Assembly (NCBI GenBank): GCA_007449985.2 | Contig: VIIQ02000619.1 | Coordinates: 270,811-334,810, forward strand | Reading direction: 5' to 3' | DNA: 64,000 nt | From: Desmodesmus armatus | Lineage: Eukaryota > Chlorophyta > Chlorophyceae > Sphaeropleales > Scenedesmaceae | In this document: positions 51,072 to 58,400 of the stretch, piece after piece | Position numbering within the stretch: position 1 is the stretch's first letter | Layout: each line of letters begins with the position of its first letter | Made by a program: the position numbers and the translations under genes | The notes under the pieces: model-generated | Database searches by the model: none | Told to the model about the DNA's origin: nothing | What the model saw: only the letters and a program-made list of their open reading frames with translations

Positions 51072-54000
51072 ATGGCTGGCCTTGGCAGTCTGTCTTTTGG
51101 GGGCAAGCTGGACTCTGGAAGCAGCAGCAGCAACTCCATGATACCAAAGCTATGGTCTGGACAGCCTGGAGTGGATTCCTTCGGAGAATGGCAGCGTGCT
51201 GTCAGGTGGAACCAGGGCCAAAAGCGCAATGCAGCCATGGACAAGAAGCTGGACAAGCACTCTGGTGAAGAGATTGCCGAGATTGCCCAGTTGACTGTCA
51301 TACGCTCCGATGGTGCCAAAGCAGTGGAGCAGGCTGGGCAGGTCTTGGAGAAACATGTCAGGGCTGCTGACCAGGGCTGGTATCCTCCACAGGAGCTGGA
51401 AGCAGCTGCTCTGGAGTTTGTGCGCAAGCGTCACCCCAACAGTGACTTGGCAGAGCAGACGCTGGCAGCATTGATCAAGGAGAGGTATGAGAAAGTACAC
51501 ATTGCTGCGGTTGCCAAGGGCTGGGCACTTGAGGACAGTGTTGGGCTGGAGCAGGCGCTGACAGCAAACTCTTCGCCACTTGTGCAGCAGCAGGACTCAA
51601 CTGGCAACAGCAGCGGCGGTGGCGGCGGCGGCCTGCCTCCTGCAACAACAGATCCTATGCAAACTGCTATGCTGGGCTTCTTCAAAACGCTCAGTGACAG
51701 GCTGGTCAAGAGCACGCAGGACAATAAATACTTCATGACTGTGGGGATGAGGAAGTGGAGCCCTCACAGCTGTGTCATGGAGCTTTTCTGGTGTATGATG
51801 GACGCAGCATACGGAGTGGCCAGCAGCAAGGAGCAGGCTGAGTTCTACCAGCTGCAGAGTGAGGGTTCCCAGGGCAGCAGGCAGGTGCAGGAGTTTGCGC
51901 AGCGCGTGGCAGTGCTGTATGAGAGTGTCAAGACACTGGGCATTGTGCCAGCAGGTGCAGACATTACCACCTTCTGCAAGGGTCTCAGCAATGCCAGCAG
52001 CAGGCAGTTTGCACGGCAGCGCAAGGAGGAGTACTATGCGTCCAACAGAACTCACATTGCGCTGGAATCACTAGCTGACCAAGTTCAGCAATTCGAGAAG
52101 AACCTCCATCAGGATGGCGTGCTGGCGCAGCAGGCATTGATTATGGTGGGCAACAGCAGTGTGGGAGCTGGAAGCAGCAAGAACGCCCGGCGCGCAGGTG
52201 AGGAGAGTACACTGGTGCAGACGCTGCTGCGTTCTCGCCGGGAGAATGAGGCTACACAGCAGTACCTCAGCAAGATGGGTGCGCGTGAGAAGCTGCTCAT
52301 CACCAAGGGCTTTGACATGGCGGAGATCGACCCCAAGGACCCCTCTGCTGTCTGCCTGGACTGTCCTGCAACAAAGCGGCCACACCTGAACCAAGACTGC
52401 AAGGGCAGGCGCATGGCGGGGCTGGCTATGGCAGCAGCGCAGGAGGGCAGCACTGCCAACAAAAGCAGCAGCAGCATTGGCAGCAGCGCTGGAACCTTGG
52501 ACGTCAACACGCTGGCAATCATGGTGCAGCAGGCAGTGGCTATGGCAGCAGCAGGAGCAGGCGCAGCACCGGCAGGACTGGGGCAAGGGCTGCCAAGGGC
52601 TTACAACAAGCCAGAAAACAGCAGGGGTAACAGGGGCTATGGTGGCAGCAACGGCAGGCAGCAGCAGTACGCAGGGCCACCTGGCTTGGGTGTTGGGTCA
52701 GCAGTTATGGCGTGTGTCATCTGTGGCTTTGCCAAGGGCCACTCAGATGGTGTCTGCTATATGGACAAGCCAGAGCTGGCTCCAGAGAAGTGGGAGGGCC
52801 CCACGGAGCGTGCACCTGAGCAGGGGATGGTGCACTACATCTCCCGCTGCATGCAGCAGAAGCTGAAGCCACGGCTGGGGCGTTGCAAGGAGCTGCTGCG
52901 GAGGATGATGCAGAGCAACAAGCTGCCGCCAGCTATGCAGCAGTTCATTGGACAGCACACACAGCAGCAGCGGTACATGAACATGGCTTATGGCGCAGCA
53001 GCAGAGCCGTATGGGGCTTATGCAGCTTACATGACAGGCATGGGGTCTGCTGGTTCCAGCTACTGGCCCATGGGCGGCTCGGCAATGCAGCAGCCAATGG
53101 CAGGGCTGCCACCCTCTCACACACCGCTGGCTATCACTGGTGCAGTTGGCGACAGCACCGGTGAACAAGCAGCAATGATGGTGCTGCCGGATGCAGGCGG
53201 GTATGTGAGTGAGGAGCAGCAGCAGGAAACAATGCACTTTGGGCCCTCTTTCTGTTATGTGGGCTTAGCAGACTGGCAGCAGGATCTGGCAGGTGGGCTC
53301 TTTGACTCAACGGGACATGAGTATGCACTGGTTGGGACACGTGCACAGGCAGGAGCTGGTGCAGTGCAGCAGGGCAGGGTTGTCAGGCAGCCTGTGCCCA
53401 AGGGCTTCCTACCACCCTCAGCTCTTCCTACAGACCTGAATGCCATGCGTTCCATGCCACGCATCACCAATGCACTGGTTGCTGGCTTAGGAGAGCTGGA
53501 CGGCACCAGCAGGGGGCTACTGCACACGCTGCTTGACATTCAGCGGTTTGTGGCGAGCAGGGTATCTGCTTTTGGAGACCTTCTGGGTGTGCAGGAGGCT
53601 GGTGGAGCACATGGTAGCAGCAGTGCACAGCAGGGAGGGCAGCAGGCTCTGCAGGAGGCAACAGCAGCAAAGGGTACTGCCAGCATGGTGTCCAGCAGCA
53701 GTTCTGGGCGCTGTGGCCCTGTTGCAGCAGCGGCGGCAAGCAGCCGCAGCCTCCTGGAGTCAGTCATGCTGCAGTATGGCTTCAAGCCAGTGGCAATCGA
53801 TTACACCCTACGCCAGTCAATGCCTGTGACGCTGGACTTCCTGGTGGGCACGAACAAACAGGAAGGATTGACACTAACAACCCCGGATGGGCGTGATGTG
53901 CTAGTAGATATGGCGTTCCAGGACTCAGGTGCCACACTGCTGCTGTTCACTGAGGTGGCTTGTGGCGAGTGGGGTACTTACATCTTCAGAACAAATCAGG

Positions 54001-55499
54001 TGCCGTCTGTCAAGGGCATTGATGGGCTGCCGTCCAAGAAGATTATCGGCAGGACAGGACCGCTGGTTCTCACACTTGCCAAGGGACACCCACTGGCAGC
54101 AGTCCTGCCCGTTCCGTGTGCTTGGGTGCTGGAGGGAGACGCGGGTGGCATGTTTAAGGTGTGCTTGGACAAGAAGACACTGCTGCCGGTGTTTGGGTAT
54201 GTGGATCCAGCCCTCAACATGCTATGCTTCCGTCCCAAGGCAGCACAGGGCAGGCTTGACATTATACACGGCATTCCCGTGCGTGGCTATGTCAAGAACG
54301 GCAACAGCAGCATCAGCAGTGGCAACATGGCGGCTGCCACCATCTGGGAGGAGGACAGCAGGGACACAGAGGAGCTTGAGGGCTCAGCAGCAGCAGTGCC
54401 GGGCATCAACTACAGGCCGTTTACTGCAGAGGAGAACACTCTAGCCAATGCAGAGCTCGAACGGCTGCTTCAGGCAGGAGTTATCACAGAACTGGATGCT
54501 GGGCCATTTGAAGTGAACGATCGCTGGTACTTGGACCACCTGGGCCTGAATGGTGGTGTGCCACAGCAGGTGCAAGAGGACTTGGACAGCAGCAGCTCCA
54601 CTGGGTCAACCGCTATGCCTGAGCTGTGCACAGGCAGTGACAGCGACAGTCTCCCAGAGCTGGTGGATGCTTACAACCCAGTGACTGCTGACATCGAGTA
54701 TTTCAGCCCTCATGGCAGTGCAGCAGATGCTTGGCTGCAACAACAAACTGGGGGTGAGCACAACAAGCGCAGGCGCCGGCGTGGGCGCGGCCGCAAGGGC
54801 AGGGGGCGGCAGCAGCAGCAGCAACAGCAGGAGCAGGAGCAGGAGCAGGCAGAAGCACAGCAGCCACTGGAGGAGCCAGCAGGCAAGCTATGGGGCTTTG
54901 ACTGGTCCAAGGCTGCTGGTCAGCTGCTGCCGGGCATCAGCTGGATCACGACACACATGGTGCTGCTGCTGCTAGGCATGTTCCACTTCTTTGTGGACTT
55001 GCCGCTGAGGAAGTACCCCTCAAAGATCATGCGTGGATTGGTCAGCATGGCGGGAGCAGCAGTGCGCCCAGGCAACCCCATGCGCGCAAGGGAGTATAAT
55101 GTGGCAGAACCTGTGCCCACTAACAACCTTGGCGACACACGGCGCGCACGCAAGCGTCGGCACAACAGAGGGCCCAGGCCAGGCCCTGGCTTGCAACCGA
55201 CGGCAGAGCAGGACGCACCGCAAACAAAGGTCTCTGTGGTCGCCACAGTGCGTCACTCTGGCAAGGTCATCACTGCGCGCACAGTGCTGATGTGCCTACT
55301 CTGTTTCTTCTCAGTGCTGTGCTCCACAGCAGCAATGCAGGTTACCAACAGCATTGGGGCAGCAGCCACTGGATCAGCACTGCAAGCTGGCTACTTTCCC
55401 CTGCCACATGGCGTCCCACCACACCTCAACATGCACTTGCTGCAGCAGGAGCTTGCCAACCTGCATTGCAGTAGGTTTCGCTGCTACAGCAGAGCATGA
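51072..55499 (+). CDS. Gag-protease ORF of the retroelement
   Basis: First in-frame ATG is 51072 (MAGLGSLSFGG); the frame is open from 50757 without ATG. About 51180-52100 is capsid-like and helical, with FGEWQRAVRWNQGQ and FAQRVAVLYESVKTLGI. Two short Cys-rich stretches, CLDCPATKRPHLNQDC (about 52350) and CVICGFAKGHSDGVC (about 52710), may be nucleic-acid-binding knuckles of non-standard spacing. A retropepsin-like aspartic protease follows: VDMAFQDSGATLLLF at about 53910, with the catalytic DSG, then a hydrophobic flap-like region. The final 200 residues are unusual: a basic KRRRRRGRGRKGRGR run with poly-Q, one hydrophobic stretch (HMVLLLLGMFHFFV), a second basic patch and another hydrophobic stretch (TVLMCLLCFFSVLC). 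It overlaps the pol frame by about 90-146 nt in a different frame. Confidence 0.82.
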   Translation: MAGLGSLSFGGKLDSGSSSSNSMIPKLWSGQPGVDSFGEWQRAVRWNQGQKRNAAMDKKLDKHSGEEIAEIAQLTVIRSDGAKAVEQAGQVLEKHVRAADQGWYPPQELEAAALEFVRKRHPNSDLAEQTLAALIKERYEKVHIAAVAKGWALEDSVGLEQALTANSSPLVQQQDSTGNSSGGGGGGLPPATTDPMQTAMLGFFKTLSDRLVKSTQDNKYFMTVGMRKWSPHSCVMELFWCMMDAAYGVASSKEQAEFYQLQSEGSQGSRQVQEFAQRVAVLYESVKTLGIVPAGADITTFCKGLSNASSRQFARQRKEEYYASNRTHIALESLADQVQQFEKNLHQDGVLAQQALIMVGNSSVGAGSSKNARRAGEESTLVQTLLRSRRENEATQQYLSKMGAREKLLITKGFDMAEIDPKDPSAVCLDCPATKRPHLNQDCKGRRMAGLAMAAAQEGSTANKSSSSIGSSAGTLDVNTLAIMVQQAVAMAAAGAGAAPAGLGQGLPRAYNKPENSRGNRGYGGSNGRQQQYAGPPGLGVGSAVMACVICGFAKGHSDGVCYMDKPELAPEKWEGPTERAPEQGMVHYISRCMQQKLKPRLGRCKELLRRMMQSNKLPPAMQQFIGQHTQQQRYMNMAYGAAAEPYGAYAAYMTGMGSAGSSYWPMGGSAMQQPMAGLPPSHTPLAITGAVGDSTGEQAAMMVLPDAGGYVSEEQQQETMHFGPSFCYVGLADWQQDLAGGLFDSTGHEYALVGTRAQAGAGAVQQGRVVRQPVPKGFLPPSALPTDLNAMRSMPRITNALVAGLGELDGTSRGLLHTLLDIQRFVASRVSAFGDLLGVQEAGGAHGSSSAQQGGQQALQEATAAKGTASMVSSSSSGRCGPVAAAAASSRSLLESVMLQYGFKPVAIDYTLRQSMPVTLDFLVGTNKQEGLTLTTPDGRDVLVDMAFQDSGATLLLFTEVACGEWGTYIFRTNQVPSVKGIDGLPSKKIIGRTGPLVLTLAKGHPLAAVLPVPCAWVLEGDAGGMFKVCLDKKTLLPVFGYVDPALNMLCFRPKAAQGRLDIIHGIPVRGYVKNGNSSISSGNMAAATIWEEDSRDTEELEGSAAAVPGINYRPFTAEENTLANAELERLLQAGVITELDAGPFEVNDRWYLDHLGLNGGVPQQVQEDLDSSSSTGSTAMPELCTGSDSDSLPELVDAYNPVTADIEYFSPHGSAADAWLQQQTGGEHNKRRRRRGRGRKGRGRQQQQQQQEQEQEQAEAQQPLEEPAGKLWGFDWSKAAGQLLPGISWITTHMVLLLLGMFHFFVDLPLRKYPSKIMRGLVSMAGAAVRPGNPMRAREYNVAEPVPTNNLGDTRRARKRRHNRGPRPGPGLQPTAEQDAPQTKVSVVATVRHSGKVITARTVLMCLLCFFSVLCSTAAMQVTNSIGAAATGSALQAGYFPLPHGVPPHLNMHLLQQELANLHCSRFRCYSRA

Positions 55500-58400
55500 T
55501 TCTGGCCAAGTGAAGTGGTACCAGGCCGACCCAGCAGCTCTGGACCAACTTGGGCCCGATGGCGCAACAGAAGATGTGCATGACGCCAGATGGACAGTGC
55601 ACGATGAGGGCAAATGGATCTTGGGCAACCACCCAGATGCATCGCCTGCACAAATGGACCAGCTGGTGCAGATGCTGTTGGAGGAGCGAGGGGCATTTGC
55701 TTACAGTCTGCAGGACTTGCCTGGCTACACAGGGGACGTAGCTGACTTCAAACTGATCGATCCCTCCAAACGTATGTGGAGCGCACCCAGACGCTACACA
55801 GAAGAGGAGGTGAAGTTTGCCAAGGAGAAGGTGCAGGAGATGCTGGATGCGGGCATCGTAAAAGAAATTCCAACGACCTGTCCGCATGCTTCAGCTATCA
55901 CGTTGCCTATGAAGCGAGCACCCGACGGTAGCTGGACCGACAAGCGGTTCTGCATCGACCTGCGCAACGTCAACGGCAACACAGTGGTGGACAGTTACGG
56001 CCTGCCACTACCGGAAGAACTGTTTAGGCGAATTAGGGGGCACAAATTCTTGGTCAAGGCGGACTTTAGAGCGGGCTTTTGGCAGCTCAACCTGAGCGAA
56101 GAGGCGCAGCAGCACGTGGCCTTCCACGCACCCGACAGTGGCAAGCGACTGACCTACACGCGGCTGTGTTTTGGTCACGTGAACGCCACGGCAATTTTCC
56201 AGCGGGTTATGGAGAAGGAGCTGGCAGCAGCTGGTTTGTCTCACTGTGCGGCGCCGTTCGTCGATGACGTTATCATGTGGTGCGACACCTGGGAGGACAT
56301 GGTGACCAACTTCAGAACACTTCTACAGCATCTCAAGACAGTGGGCTTGCGCCTGCACCCTGCCAAGACAATCGTGGGTGCAGACTGCTTGCCTTACCTG
56401 GGTCACCTGGTATCAGCCAAGGAGTGCAAGCCGGAGCCAGCCAAGATTGCAGGCATCAAGGCACTGCAGCCACCCACCAGCCTCAAGCGCCTGCAGGCCC
56501 ACCTTGGCCTGTTTAATTACTACAGGTGCTATGTGCCCAACTTTGCCATCATTGCCAGGCCGCTTTACAAGCTTATGGAGAAGGGTGCGCAGTACATCTG
56601 GAGTGATGACTGTAACCAGGCGTATGAGGGGCTTCGAACGGCGCTGTGCAAGAAGGGTTTGGGGCTCAGGCAGCCTGTGGATGGGCGCAGTTTTCATCTG
56701 TATGTCGACTGGAGCAACACGGGCATTGCAGCTGTGCTGAATCAGGAGGCGGAGGATGGGACGGAGTACATGGTGGCCTGTGCCAGCAGGTCCCTCAATG
56801 CAGCTGAGCAGAACTATCCCGCCTGGAAAGGCGAGATGATGGCAGCAGTGTGGGGCGTCAAAATGTACAGGCCGTACTTGCACTCCAGGGAGTTCTATCT
56901 CCACAGCGACCACCGGGCGCTGTTATGGCTGCTGACACAGAAGACACCAGTGGGGCAGCAGATGCGTTGGATTCTGGCACTTCAGGAGTACCGCTTCTCA
57001 CTGGTGCACAGGGCAGGCAAGTCAAACCCAGCTGATGTGCCTAGCAGGGAAGCCAGTAGCTGTGTGGCAGACACCACTGGAGCCAGGTTGGACACGGAGC
57101 TGCATGACTGGGTGCCCACTGTGCTTCTGCCAGACTGCAAAACAACGGACCCACTGGTCTACACACATGACAGTCTGGCACTGGAGCTGGGCATTGGCAG
57201 CAAATCAACAGCAGCAGCTGGAGTGGCAGCAATGGCTTATGAGGAAACACCTGGTGACTGCCCAATCCTTCACAGCCCAGCAGCAGCGCTGGCGGCAGAA
57301 CCAGCAGACAGCTACAGTCATGAACAGCTGGAGCACGAGGCGTTGTGTTGTCTACTGTGCAGCAACGAGTCTGCAGTGGACACATTCGCCCCAACCGCCG
57401 ACTCATTGCTGGGGGGGGAGACAGCAGGACAACTTTTTGCTGACGATGGCTGCTGCGTGGACACACAACACCCAGCAGTAGCTTGGCGGCAGCATGACCT
57501 ACAGCAGGCAGCATCGGCGTGGGTCACATTGGCAGGGCTACAACAGCCCCAACCGGACAGCTTCCAGCCAGGAGTGTACACAGGTGCATTGGACCCCTGG
57601 GGCGTAAGGGAGACACAAGGGCTGTGCACGGCTACTGTGGCAGACACGTTCTTCCCGGCAGCGCTGCAGCAGGGCATCGTGCTTTATGAGCCGTTTGGTG
57701 GCATCTGCGCAGGGCTGGAGATGGTGCTCAGGAGTGGCATCACAGTCAAACAGTACCTGTACAGCGACATCAACCCCATGGCACAGCGGGCGGCGTTACA
57801 CAGGATCAGGGTGCTGCAAAGCATGTATCCCAAGCAGCTACCGGAGGATGCTTTGGCTGGCAGTTTCAGCATTCTTCCCATGGATGTGAGGCACATCACC
57901 ACACAGCAGCTCAGCAAGGCTGTCAGCGAGGCACCAGTCAAGCAATGGCTGGTAGTAGGAGGCTGGCCCTGTCAAGACTTCTCTGCAGCAGGCAAGTCAC
58001 AGGGGCTTCGGGGTGATCGGGCTCAACTGCTGTTTGACCTGGTCAGGGTAGTGGGAGCGTTGCAACAGCTACTCCCACACCAGCCCCCAGCCTACCTGGT
58101 GGAGAATGTGCTCTTGCAGCAGCACAGGCTGAGCAGCATCAGTCAGCATGACTTCAATAAAATCAAGGCGTGCCTAGGGTTACCTGTGGTGCTGGACGCA
58201 GCACAGTTTGGCAGCCTTGCACATCGGGCGCGCAACTTCTGGTCCAACCTGGTTGGGCCCAGTCAACTGCGAGCAGCTTTGGCATTTGTCAAGAGGCCAC
58301 CCGCACGCAGCGTACAGCTTGCCTTGGGACCTGGCAGGACCGCGCAACCTGTCAACCGACCAGACGCTGCTCCTCTCTACCCCTGCAACGCACCAGGGCA

